Source: a virus. From it: DNA of 41,534 nucleotides. Numbering within the stretch: the first letter of the stretch is position 1; every line of letters begins with the position of its first letter. The position numbers and the translations under genes are program-made. Positions 24,059-32,728 of the stretch are shown here, piece by piece. The notes beneath the pieces were generated by a model, which saw nothing but the letters and a program-made list of their open reading frames with translations, searched no databases and was not told where the DNA came from. The DNA lies in the IMG/VR virus record IMGVR_UViG_3300002334_000057, positions 1-41,534 of that record, one strand, 5' to 3'.

Positions 24059-24379
24059 ATGAAAGCGTTGAAACTTAGCCTAGGAGCCGATGATGAATCA
24101 GTTATTTTCTATTGCCCGGCGTGCAAAACCGCCCATCGTATCACCGTTGGTTCTGGAAAATGGATTTACAACGACGATAGCGAACAGCCGACGATTCACC
24201 CGAGCATTGACGCAAGATTGATGGTTGACCGCAAACAGGTAAGGTGTCATTCGTTCGTGGTCAACGGTCAGATTCGGTTCTGCAAAGATTCATCGCACAC
24301 GATGGCAGGCCAAAGAATCATGCTCCCACACATCCCGCAAGACATTGCTGATTTCTGGAACGGGTGCGTAAAAGATTGA
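24059..24379 (+). CDS. DUF6527-like small zinc-binding phage protein
   Basis: A 106-residue protein with FYCPACKTAH, W-x-Y-N, QPTIHPSI, RCHSFVVNGQIRFCKDSSH and AGQ. This order is typical of DUF6527-type phage proteins, whose Cys/His residues suggest a zinc fold. The function is unknown. GAGAGGT at 24046-24052 is 6 bases before the ATG. The 46 bases before it (24013-24058) hold nothing else. It overlaps the helicase gene by 16 bases. Confidence 0.7.
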   Translation: MKALKLSLGADDESVIFYCPACKTAHRITVGSGKWIYNDDSEQPTIHPSIDARLMVDRKQVRCHSFVVNGQIRFCKDSSHTMAGQRIMLPHIPQDIADFWNGCVKD

Positions 24380-26130
24380 AACTCGCACTTGCTAAAAATT
24401 CAAAGATCACCCGTCAAGGTATCGTTCAATTAATACCGGATCGCGGGCGGCGTGATCTAAAAATCGTTGACCGGTTTCCTTGGCCGTACCAGATGGAAGA
24501 CGGCAAGATTTACATTCACGTTTCGCTTGTTCCCGTGATGATGATGGCTAGTTGGTGGGGCGGGTTTCAAGACGACAGAGCGAAGCGGTACGTACACGCG
24601 TATATCCGTGACCTGAAATCAACGTACTCCGCGCAGAAAACAAAGCGAAGGTCAAAGTACGATTGGTCGAAACATTTCCGCGATGACTGGATTTCGATAC
24701 CCTACCAACTCGCGGGTATGGACTACATCTACGAACGAAACAAGCTTTGGGATGTGGGGCAACTGCTCGGCGATGACGTGGGACTCGGTAAGACGATTCA
24801 GGCGATCGGGTGTCTTGCTAGGTGGTTTGAAGAGGGTACGATTACGTTTGAACACCCGGTTATAATCTCTTGCACGTCCGCGCTTAAATCCCAATGGGCC
24901 GATGAGATTGCACGTTTCTGGAAACATCCCAAAGGTATAATCGTTACACAGATCGACGGCGTAGCGAAAGAACGCAAGAAGCGGATTGAAATACCGTCAC
25001 ACATCTACATTCTGAACTGGGATATGTTCTCACGCGGCATGTATGACGAGATGCTTGAGACGTTCTATACCGACAGAACGCCGAGTGTGCTTCTCATGGA
25101 TGAGACGCAGAAGATTACAAACCCACACGCACGATGCACGCAACGGGCGTTGAAACTCGCGTCTTGTTCTAAGTGTTCGATATCGTTCAATGCGACACCA
25201 CTAGAAAATAGCTTGCAAGATTTGTGGTCGTTGTTTTTCTCATCCGATCCGAACATCATCGGTGGGTTCGAGAACTTCGCTAAACGATATCTTGTCTATG
25301 ACGGATACGGGCGGGTGAGAAAAGCGATAAACCTGCGAGAGTTGAAAAAGCGAATCGGTATCTTGTACATCCGGCGAACGCGTAACGAGATTGAGGCTGA
25401 TTTGCCGGGTGTTATTCCGATGTTGCGACGGGTCGAAATGTCAGAGCACCAGACGAAGGCATACAGCCAAGCCGTGAACCAGTTCATCGCGTCAGGGGAA
25501 GGTGGAGCCGTTGGCTTAGGTCTTCTCGCTCGTGCGCAACGTGCGGCGTTCTGTGCGGACTTTGAGGACGGGTACAACCCGCACTCTGCGAAGATCGATG
25601 ATTTAAAATCTCTTCTTGATGGCGAACTATCAGGAGAGCGAATGGTGTTGTTCACGAGGTTCCGACAGATTGCGGTACGCGCGGCTGAACTGTTAGAGCA
25701 ATACAAGCCGTTGATGATTCACGGGCAGATCACGCCAAAGGTTCGCAATCTGAATCGAAGACTATTCACGCAAGAAAACAATCATCAGATTCTCATTTGT
25801 ACCGAAGCGGGTGACCGAGGGTTAAATCTGCAATCTGCTGGTGTGGTTGTGAATCTCGATCTACCTTGGAACCCTTCTAAGTTGCGTCAACGGGTGGGCC
25901 GCATTGCGCGTCACGGTCAGACAAAGAAGAACGTTCTATGTGTGAACTACGTTGCGGGTCGCTGGAAATCGAACGACCACAAGACCATTGATGATTATTT
26001 TCTAAACATCATCCAACGAAAGCGGGTTGCGTTCAACGACATGTTTGGCGATGATGGCGTTGACGAGATCGGTGATACAAAATCAGACAAGATCGACGTA
26101 TCGGCACTGAAAGATTTTTTGATAAACTGA
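24364..26130 (+). CDS. SNF2-family DNA helicase/translocase
   Basis: A 588-residue two-lobe ATPase. Q115 of YQLAGMDY is the Q motif, DDVGLGKT (137-144) is motif I, DETQ (246-249) motif II, NATPLENS (276-283) motif III, EAGDRGLNLQ motif V, and QRVGRIARHGQ (about 508-519) motif VI. The usual DEMGLGKT has become DDVGLGKT, which keeps the P-loop lysine. Phage SNF2 enzymes are thought to act in replication or recombination by remodelling or translocating on DNA. The start is GTG at 24364 within the DUF6527 gene, with only a weak ribosome binding site, so it may be translationally coupled. It opens the replication block. Confidence 0.88.
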   Translation: MRKRLKLALAKNSKITRQGIVQLIPDRGRRDLKIVDRFPWPYQMEDGKIYIHVSLVPVMMMASWWGGFQDDRAKRYVHAYIRDLKSTYSAQKTKRRSKYDWSKHFRDDWISIPYQLAGMDYIYERNKLWDVGQLLGDDVGLGKTIQAIGCLARWFEEGTITFEHPVIISCTSALKSQWADEIARFWKHPKGIIVTQIDGVAKERKKRIEIPSHIYILNWDMFSRGMYDEMLETFYTDRTPSVLLMDETQKITNPHARCTQRALKLASCSKCSISFNATPLENSLQDLWSLFFSSDPNIIGGFENFAKRYLVYDGYGRVRKAINLRELKKRIGILYIRRTRNEIEADLPGVIPMLRRVEMSEHQTKAYSQAVNQFIASGEGGAVGLGLLARAQRAAFCADFEDGYNPHSAKIDDLKSLLDGELSGERMVLFTRFRQIAVRAAELLEQYKPLMIHGQITPKVRNLNRRLFTQENNHQILICTEAGDRGLNLQSAGVVVNLDLPWNPSKLRQRVGRIARHGQTKKNVLCVNYVAGRWKSNDHKTIDDYFLNIIQRKRVAFNDMFGDDGVDEIGDTKSDKIDVSALKDFLIN

Positions 26131-26135
26131 TATTA

Positions 26136-26173
26136 TTGTCACGGTAAACCGGTTCGTTCAAGTGGAATATATA
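26136..26173 (+). promoter_or_regulatory. Candidate non-standard promoter B (TTGTCA-N26-TATATA)
   Basis: TTGTCA at 26136-26141 and TATATA at 26168-26173 have the same 26-base spacing as the 22674 site, and both are followed by G. If real, transcription would begin close to the ATG at 26177, giving a leaderless message. Confidence 0.3.
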
Positions 26174-26176
26174 GGT

Positions 26177-27049
26177 ATGGAAACCAATATCAAAATACAC
26201 GCTTTGAATCTTTGGGAGCGTGAGAACTTCCGCCCGAACAAACGCGTTGCAGAAAACTTTGTTTATCGGTTAAACTCTCATTGTTTGAGAATTGGGAAAA
26301 CCGATAAGGACGCGCTGAGTTACAAAGACAACCCGGATGACGGTTTACCGGTTGATACATTCACCGTTGAATTAATGTATGACGCATTCGATTTTTATAT
26401 GTCTTCGTGCGGTAAAAATCTTGATTACTCAACAGATCATTTGACACGCGGTGCTATTGCGAGGGGTGTTTCTACAATCGTTATGAGTACCCTTTCGCAA
26501 CTTTCTGCTGCTAGAGGGTTTGCTAAGCCGTTTTTGGCTTTCTATACCGGTGATGTTCATGCCGAGAAATCGGAAACCGATGATTGTGACAGTTCATATA
26601 TAATTGATTGCAAAATTCGTAAATCAGAATACAGTTTAGCGTTTCCTATTATTTCAATCGAAAGCACTCACATCGCACCGTTCGGATTTCTTTTTAAGTC
26701 CGCTTTTTACCGAGGTATGATTAAGAGAATATCTGAAGGTAAATATTACTGTTTCGGTGAAAACGATACGGCGGAACAGGCGACGTTCAAACTTATCACG
26801 GCAATTTCTAGCATGGACAATCGGATGATTCCAATGTCTGTTGCAGATTGGCCGGTTCAGCACTGGGATGATTGGACATACAACGATTCAAATATGTCTT
26901 TTTCCCACGATCACAAGGCCGCGCACAACAGAGAAGTAGTTAAGAACGTTGCACTCAGTAACGTTATTGAAATGTTCGGCGTGTTGAGGTTGCAGAGCCG
27001 ACTTGTTGAAAGTCGATTAATGATGGATGAGGTTGAAAGTCATGCATGA
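26177..27049 (+). CDS. Hypothetical protein in replication block
   Basis: A 290-residue protein with no family I recognise. It has aromatic- and acid-rich stretches (TVELMYDAFDFYMSSC; DWPVQHWDDWTYNDSN), a central strand-rich part, and a C-terminal helix before the exonuclease gene. The start is unclear: GTG at 26162 and ATG at 26177 both lack a spaced ribosome binding site. The stop overlaps the exonuclease start. Its place between helicase and exonuclease suggests a replication or recombination accessory such as a single-strand binding or annealing protein, but no motif shows it. Confidence 0.6.
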   Translation: METNIKIHALNLWERENFRPNKRVAENFVYRLNSHCLRIGKTDKDALSYKDNPDDGLPVDTFTVELMYDAFDFYMSSCGKNLDYSTDHLTRGAIARGVSTIVMSTLSQLSAARGFAKPFLAFYTGDVHAEKSETDDCDSSYIIDCKIRKSEYSLAFPIISIESTHIAPFGFLFKSAFYRGMIKRISEGKYYCFGENDTAEQATFKLITAISSMDNRMIPMSVADWPVQHWDDWTYNDSNMSFSHDHKAAHNREVVKNVALSNVIEMFGVLRLQSRLVESRLMMDEVESHA

Positions 27050-28073
27050 AAATAATCCGTACCGTTCTTTAGCTCGGCGAGAATACCCAAAAGATTCAAC
27101 GATTGTTCTCGTTGATTCTCAACACGCCGCATACCGTGCGTTCCATACGCGAGACCTGCGAACGCATGACGGTATCCCAACGTCTGTACTTCACGGTGTG
27201 CTTGAAATGCTAGGCGGCACGCTCGCACTCGCAAACACGACGCGGTTTCTTCTTTGCTGGGACGGGCAACATGGTAACGATTACCGACGTGCCATCTACT
27301 CGCAATACAAGGCTCGACATTTCCGAGATAGGAATGACGAAGAACAAGCAAGTATGATTGCAACCAGCGAGGCAATTGATGTTGCAATTGAAGGACTTGG
27401 TTCGCTCGGTATGCCGCAACTGCAATTTAACCGTATTGACGGTGATGATTTGCTCGGTGTGTGTGCGAACCGTCTAGCGAAGATTGACAGAATCAAACGG
27501 GTTCTGATTCTGTCGGATGATAAAGATTATCTGCAATTAGTCACGAACAAGATTCATGTTTACCGTGCGGGTCAAGACGATTACGTGGACCCGGAAGTGT
27601 TCTTTGAGCAACACGGGTTCGAGCCTAGTTTGTATGTGGATTACAAAGCACTCGTTGGCGAAGGGAAGACGGGGGATAATATTCCCGGCGTTCAGGGTGT
27701 GGGCGATAAGACGGCTTGTACGTTGATTCAGAAGTACGGCGGTATCGAGAACGTGATTAAAGCATGTGTTGCGAATAGCAAAGAGCCCGGTGCTCGGATG
27801 TTTGAGAAGAGAGTTGCACAGAGCCAACAGGCGGCGCGTGATTCTTACAAACTCTCAAAGATATTCAGAAACGTGTTTGACATAACCAACAGTGAGGCTT
27901 TGATTGGTCCGACCGGGTTTGATGTTTTCAAGACAAAAGAGCAAATGAGAATTGCATTGCGTCAAAAATCTATTAGCCTGAGAGATATCGTGAAGTTCCG
28001 AGGAAAGTATGAATTCGGTACATCGCTTTCGACTGACAGAATGGTTGATGTTTTCGGCTACAAAGTAATCTGA
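27042..28073 (+). CDS. 5'-3' exonuclease (PIN/FEN-like)
   Basis: A 343-residue flap endonuclease/exonuclease of the DNA polymerase I N-terminal and T5 D15 type. VLVDSQHAAYRAF gives the first metal Asp, YKARH follows, then DGDDLLGVCA and LSDDKDYLQLV supply the acidic cluster, and GEGKTGDNIPGVQGVGDKTA is the helix-3-turn-helix DNA-binding motif. It should remove primers and trim flaps beside the phage polymerase. GAGG at 27029-27032 supports ATG 27042 over the in-frame ATG 27027. The TGA opens palindrome copy 7. Confidence 0.92.
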   Translation: MHENNPYRSLARREYPKDSTIVLVDSQHAAYRAFHTRDLRTHDGIPTSVLHGVLEMLGGTLALANTTRFLLCWDGQHGNDYRRAIYSQYKARHFRDRNDEEQASMIATSEAIDVAIEGLGSLGMPQLQFNRIDGDDLLGVCANRLAKIDRIKRVLILSDDKDYLQLVTNKIHVYRAGQDDYVDPEVFFEQHGFEPSLYVDYKALVGEGKTGDNIPGVQGVGDKTACTLIQKYGGIENVIKACVANSKEPGARMFEKRVAQSQQAARDSYKLSKIFRNVFDITNSEALIGPTGFDVFKTKEQMRIALRQKSISLRDIVKFRGKYEFGTSLSTDRMVDVFGYKVI

Positions 28074-28089
28074 ATTGCGGCTCGCAATT
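28073..28089. repeat. 17-bp palindrome, copy 7 (exonuclease/polymerase junction)
   Basis: AATTGCGGCTCGCAATT overlaps the exonuclease TGA and is 16 bases before the polymerase ATG. It is the same orientation as copy 2. Confidence 0.95.
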
Positions 28090-28105
28090 CAACAATGGGT
28101 AAAAA

Positions 28106-31100
28106 ATGAAGAACTGCGATTTTACGCATTTGCATTTGCATACGGACTATTCTTTTCTTGACGGTGTTGGTACTGCTGAGGAATACGCTCACTTGGCGTC
28201 TAAGCACGGTCAGCGTGCAATAGCATGTACAGATCACGGCGGGCTTCATGGCCTTCCTGCGATGCGTAGGGCCGCTACAGCACATGGTCTGAAGTTCATA
28301 CCCGGTTGCGAACTATACATCAACGATGACCGCGACAATACGAAAGAGAAAAGACGAGAAGCGAGAGCGGACAGTAAGAAAATCGACCCGGAATTTGGAG
28401 ATCATCATCTAGTTGTTCTTGCCATCGATAATATTGGCTGGCACAACCTGCTAAAGATCAACGACGATTCAATCCGAAAAGGTTTCTACTACAAACCAAG
28501 AACCACAAACGATATGGTGCTTGAGCACAACGAAGGGTTGATCGCAACAACGACTTGTTTGGGTTCCGAATTCTCCAAACTTGGCAGGGCCGGAAAACTC
28601 AAAGAGCTTCGCGTCTTAATGGGTCGGTACAAAGACGCGTTCGGCGATAGGTTCTTTGCAGAGCTTCACGTCAACAAGATTGACGAACAAAGAGAGTGGA
28701 ATACCATTCTCATCGAAGAAGCTAAGAAGCTAGATATCCCGTTCATCATTGCTTGCGACACTCACTACGCGTGTTCGCACGACAAACCAAGACAGGATGA
28801 AATGATCGGACTCGCGCGGCATCAACGCCTAGACGATCCGAAATTCTGGAGCCTGACAACAGAAGAACTTTGGTTCCAAACACCGAGAGATATTCTCAGC
28901 GCCGCGAGGGAATGGGATAGCGGTATTCCAAAAGATGTTTTCATCAAAGGGTTCTTGAATACCGTTGCGATCGCAGAGAGATCGAACGTAGAAATATACG
29001 ACGATACGACTCTGAAACCACCAAAGTACTTAGACGCGAACGGCAACAATATAGACGATGCTTTCGGGCACCTGAAAACGATTGCGGTGAAAGGTCTGAA
29101 GAAACTAATGGGCGGTACTTTGCCGCAAGAATACAAAGACCGAATGATTAGAGAATTGCGGGTCATCCGTGATTTGGGAATGTCAGAGTTTTATCTGGTA
29201 ACGATGGACGTTGTGCGAGAGTGTAAGAAGCGTGGAATCTTCGTGTGGACTCGCGGGTCAGGTTGCGGGTCGATTATTGCAGCCGCTATCGGTATCACTC
29301 ACATTGACCCGATCCGATTCGGTTTGCTGTTTGAGAGATTCGTTGACCCGAGCCGACCAAACGCGCCGGACTTTGATTTGGATATTGACGCGTCACGGCG
29401 CGGCGAGGTTGTTGATTGGCTTTTGAATAAATACGGGGGTCCGAACGGTGAACGTATCGCCCGTATTATTTCGCTAGGAACGTTCCGGTTGAAGTCTGCC
29501 GTACAAGAAGGTTGCTGGTGTCACGGTCACGAAAGAAAAGACCTGTACAGAATATCCGATTTGGTTGACAAGATAGACCCGTCACACGAGAAGGCAATTG
29601 CGGCTTGCAATTCAGACGAGCGAGAGAAACTAATCGGTGACGCGTACGATGCGATTGTAAATATCGCGGGTGACCGTGAAGCAAAGTTCTTGACCGAGAA
29701 CGAAACAACAATCAAGAACGCAATGGTGCTCACCGGTCGTGTGAAGAACAAAGGGTTGCACGCGGCGGGTTATGTCATCGCACCGGGTCCGATGGTTGAG
29801 TATATGCCGATTGACCGAGGCAAAGACCCGGTAACCGGTGAGCCGATCATTGTCACGGCGTGGGGCGAGGGTCAGGCATCACAGGACATTGCAGATACCG
29901 GGTTGTTGAAGCTCGACCTTCTCGCGCTCGACACAATCAGTGTCGTGTCTGAATGTGTGAAGCTTGTATACAAGCGGCACGGTAAAAACCTATGGGAAGA
30001 AATCGACACGTGGAACATGGATTATTCCAACCCGAAAGTGATGAAAGAATTTCACACCGGGAACGGGTTCGGCCTTCATCAACTCAACACGGACTCACAA
30101 CAGCTTGCCGATTTCGTAGGACGGTTGAAGCCGACAGATGTACGCGGTCTGATTGCAGCTATCGCCATGTACCGACCGGGACCGATGCAGTTCTGCGACA
30201 CGTTCATTGCGAGAAGTCACGGCAGAGAAGAAGCTGAATCGATACACCCTATCTTTGACGAGATCACGGCAGAGACGTACGGAATTATGGTGTATCAGGA
30301 ACAAATTATGTTTGTTCTCAACAAGCTCGGCGGTATCGAACTGCGCGAGGCGTACATGATAATCAAGGCGATTTCAAAGAAGAAACTGAAAGAGATTCAG
30401 AAGTCTAAACAGCAATTCGTCACACACGCAATAGATAACCACAACATGAGCGAGGAACAGGCTACCGGTATCTTTGAGCACATTGAGAAGTTTGCAGGTT
30501 ACGGCTTCAACAAAGCTCACTCGGCGTCCTACGGAATACTTTCTTTCGTGACCGCTTACCTTCGCTCGCATTACACAATCGAATTCTGGTACGCGTGGCT
30601 CAACAGAACCATCAACAAAACTTCAATCAAGAAGAAAGGGGTTCAGGGGGAACGCAAAATCGGTTTGATGATGGGTCAGGCCGAGCTTGCCGGGCAAACA
30701 TTGATTGGGCCGGTCGCGTGTATGTCACTCGACACATGGCAGATCACAAAGAGTGACAGACTCATTGCACCGTTGTCTATCCTTAAAGGTGTTGGGAACA
30801 CTACAGCGACCGCCCTGCGCGATGCGTACAAAGAACATCGATTTGCTGACATTTGGGAATTCTTGGAATGGTGCGAACAGAACAAGAAACTTGCGAACGC
30901 TGGCGCTTTGAAATCAATGGCGAAAGGTAACGCACTCAAACTGTTCAAGGTCACCGTGCCGGAATCGCTCGCAATCGTTACAGCATACTGCGAAGCAAAG
31001 CCGACAAAAGCGAAGGGTTTGAAATGGGAACAAACAAAGCGGCAATACGACGACGATGAAATTGAGTGGGACGAAGATCAATCGGTATTGCTGAAGTACG

Positions 31101-31519
31101 AGAAAGAGGTTTTAGGTTTTAACCATTGGTCGAATCCTTGGTCACTGTATGGACGCGAACAAAAAGTTGTTCAGATGATGGAAGCAAGACCGGGCAAGAT
31201 TGTTATTGGTGAGCCGAACTATCACGGTGTTTCAAGACCGTTCTGCATCACGAGTATCCGCAAGCACATCGATAAAAATGGCGGTGAAATGGCTTTTATC
31301 AACATGCTCGGGATAGACCATCAATCGCTAGACGGCATTTGTTTTGCCAGTACATGGAAAGGAATATCTAAATCAGTTCTGGTTGGAAAATGTTACTTGG
31401 TTCGTGGTGAGTTTCAAGGCGGTAAGTATATGATTGGAAATGGGTCCAGACGCGGAGCGCGTTCGGGTGGTCCAATCTTCCGCGATATTGACGAAATGGG
31501 AAATGACAATGAGTACTGA
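28106..31519 (+). CDS. dnaE: DNA polymerase III alpha subunit (DnaE-type, family C)
   Basis: The 1137-residue replicative polymerase. The N-terminal PHP domain is present (HLHLHT at 8-13, TDHG at 42-45, GCELY). The palm has PDFDLD with D422 and D424 matching E. coli D401/D403, and D604 in LKLDLLAL matching D555. YRPGPM and NKAHSASYGILSFVTAYLRSHY identify the fingers and tau-facing region. A helix-hairpin-helix stretch (LSILKGVGNTTATAL) and an OB-like C-terminal domain follow. Its length is close to that of cellular DnaE. Phages with their own family C polymerase are a minority. No proofreading subunit or clamp is seen in the window. A palindrome copy lies inside at 29596. Confidence 0.95.
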   Translation: MKNCDFTHLHLHTDYSFLDGVGTAEEYAHLASKHGQRAIACTDHGGLHGLPAMRRAATAHGLKFIPGCELYINDDRDNTKEKRREARADSKKIDPEFGDHHLVVLAIDNIGWHNLLKINDDSIRKGFYYKPRTTNDMVLEHNEGLIATTTCLGSEFSKLGRAGKLKELRVLMGRYKDAFGDRFFAELHVNKIDEQREWNTILIEEAKKLDIPFIIACDTHYACSHDKPRQDEMIGLARHQRLDDPKFWSLTTEELWFQTPRDILSAAREWDSGIPKDVFIKGFLNTVAIAERSNVEIYDDTTLKPPKYLDANGNNIDDAFGHLKTIAVKGLKKLMGGTLPQEYKDRMIRELRVIRDLGMSEFYLVTMDVVRECKKRGIFVWTRGSGCGSIIAAAIGITHIDPIRFGLLFERFVDPSRPNAPDFDLDIDASRRGEVVDWLLNKYGGPNGERIARIISLGTFRLKSAVQEGCWCHGHERKDLYRISDLVDKIDPSHEKAIAACNSDEREKLIGDAYDAIVNIAGDREAKFLTENETTIKNAMVLTGRVKNKGLHAAGYVIAPGPMVEYMPIDRGKDPVTGEPIIVTAWGEGQASQDIADTGLLKLDLLALDTISVVSECVKLVYKRHGKNLWEEIDTWNMDYSNPKVMKEFHTGNGFGLHQLNTDSQQLADFVGRLKPTDVRGLIAAIAMYRPGPMQFCDTFIARSHGREEAESIHPIFDEITAETYGIMVYQEQIMFVLNKLGGIELREAYMIIKAISKKKLKEIQKSKQQFVTHAIDNHNMSEEQATGIFEHIEKFAGYGFNKAHSASYGILSFVTAYLRSHYTIEFWYAWLNRTINKTSIKKKGVQGERKIGLMMGQAELAGQTLIGPVACMSLDTWQITKSDRLIAPLSILKGVGNTTATALRDAYKEHRFADIWEFLEWCEQNKKLANAGALKSMAKGNALKLFKVTVPESLAIVTAYCEAKPTKAKGLKWEQTKRQYDDDEIEWDEDQSVLLKYEKEVLGFNHWSNPWSLYGREQKVVQMMEARPGKIVIGEPNYHGVSRPFCITSIRKHIDKNGGEMAFINMLGIDHQSLDGICFASTWKGISKSVLVGKCYLVRGEFQGGKYMIGNGSRRGARSGGPIFRDIDEMGNDNEY
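29596..29612. repeat. Palindrome variant inside polymerase gene
   Basis: AATTGCGGCTTGCAATT within codons for AIAACNS. The six outer bases of each arm are perfect. Confidence 0.7.
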
Positions 31520-31991
31520 AGTTGCGTTTAGATGTTCCGATGGGACTATCAGAAAAAATGATTCGGCTATGCGTTTTGAATTGAAGATTTTACATAACGC
31601 AATTCACGATAGGATTTCAATGACTTCAAACGGCAAGCATATAAAATTTGAATGGGTTGCACCTACCGAGAGAATTATTTCAGATACAGATCAAGCTTTC
31701 CATGTTTACACAAGCGCAATTACTTATCGGCTTGGGTCATTTTCGGATAGTATGTACAAGCAGATTGTACCGATGCTTTTTGCTGAACCTTACGACTTGC
31801 AAAAGTTCGCTAATGAACTGAAGTTATGGTTTGGAGAAACTTCACAATATGGATCATCACACGCCCGCCTTAAACTTTGTATTGACGATTTGATGAGATG
31901 CGAAATCGAAGAGACATACGAATTAGTCATACAAAAAGTATCGAACATCATCGAACACGCGAAGCGAATGAGAAGAGCAAAAGATGAGTAA
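31509..31991 (+). CDS. Hypothetical protein following polymerase
   Basis: A 160-residue protein starting at ATG 31509, inside the last codons of the polymerase gene, with GGGAA at 31498-31502. It is alpha-rich in the second half (SQYGSSHARLKLCIDDLMRCEIEETYELVIQKVSNI, shown in part) and ends in basic residues. No family recognised. It overlaps the next gene by 8 bases, so it belongs to the replication operon. Confidence 0.65.
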   Translation: MSTEVAFRCSDGTIRKNDSAMRFELKILHNAIHDRISMTSNGKHIKFEWVAPTERIISDTDQAFHVYTSAITYRLGSFSDSMYKQIVPMLFAEPYDLQKFANELKLWFGETSQYGSSHARLKLCIDDLMRCEIEETYELVIQKVSNIIEHAKRMRRAKDE

Positions 31992-32580
31992 GAAGCGAAA
32001 ACGAAAAAATCACGTAATGGTGAATGGTGAATGGCAAAGATCGCCAGATACGGAGCGGCGGTTGCGTCTCATGGAATACCGCGATTGTGGTGTTCCAGAA
32101 ATGTACAGCGAAACACCTATGTCTTCAGTTGTTAAGGCATCTTTATTTTCAAAGATGGAAATTGCATTTCCGATAACGAAAGACCGTTCGCTTTTGTTGT
32201 GGATACATGTTGCCGAAATGCGTGACTCGCGGCAACAAACACTTGCCTATTTGATTCGTAGTTACTTGGACGCTGGCCAAACCGCAAAGATTTACAGGCT
32301 TCCAGATTTGGTAGATAAAAAGTTTGATAAAAAAGAATGGAATGCGGTCTGGTCACACGTTTTAAGTTTGGATTGTATGGTGCTTGAAATCGCCAATGAT
32401 TACAATCACAAGGTAGCACCAGAGATTTTCAAAGAAGTTGTGATTTCACGCAAGCGAAGCAAAGGTTTAACGATCATCATTTCCGAAGACGACATTGCGG
32501 CGATGGTTCCAAGGTACGGCGAAACGATGTGTAACTTTTTTGGCGCTATCAAGAAAACGCGAAAGTACATCAATGGGTAA
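31984..32580 (+). CDS. Possible degenerate DnaC-like helicase loader (no P-loop)
   Basis: A 198-residue protein just upstream of the replicative helicase. After a basic N-terminus (MSKKRKRKNHVMVNGEWQR) the order of elements resembles the AAA+ part of DnaC/DnaI loaders: a strand, RSLLLWIHV, where a P-loop would follow; a helix, QQTLAYLIRSYLDAG; KIYRLPDLVDKKF; a strand, LDCMVLEIAN, at the Walker B place; and GLTIIISEDDIAAM at the sensor I place. The GxxxxGK[ST] loop and the acidic Walker B pair are both missing, so it should not hydrolyse ATP. This is my structural inference from strand order; it could be unrelated. Confidence 0.5.
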   Translation: MSKKRKRKNHVMVNGEWQRSPDTERRLRLMEYRDCGVPEMYSETPMSSVVKASLFSKMEIAFPITKDRSLLLWIHVAEMRDSRQQTLAYLIRSYLDAGQTAKIYRLPDLVDKKFDKKEWNAVWSHVLSLDCMVLEIANDYNHKVAPEIFKEVVISRKRSKGLTIIISEDDIAAMVPRYGETMCNFFGAIKKTRKYING

Positions 32581-32728
32581 CGACGCGGGCAAGGGTGACA
32601 AACAGCGACCGTGTAACCGCCGCAAATACGATGATGGGTATGATCGTATTTTCAGAAAAACAAACATAGCCGACGATAAAAGTAAAGACCGTAACCGGCT
32701 TGATAAAAAAGATGGTGATGTGAAGTGA
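32573..32728 (+). CDS. Small conserved phage protein (GKGDKQRP type)
   Basis: A 51-residue, highly charged protein, MGNDAGKGDKQRPCNRRKYD at its start, then DGYDRIFRK. Small phage proteins with a GKGDKxRP...YxxxYDRIF pattern are common and have no assigned function. The ATG at 32573 lies within the preceding gene's last codons, and its stop overlaps the helicase GTG start. The longer upstream frame from 32495 is a shadow. Confidence 0.7.
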   Translation: MGNDAGKGDKQRPCNRRKYDDGYDRIFRKTNIADDKSKDRNRLDKKDGDVK

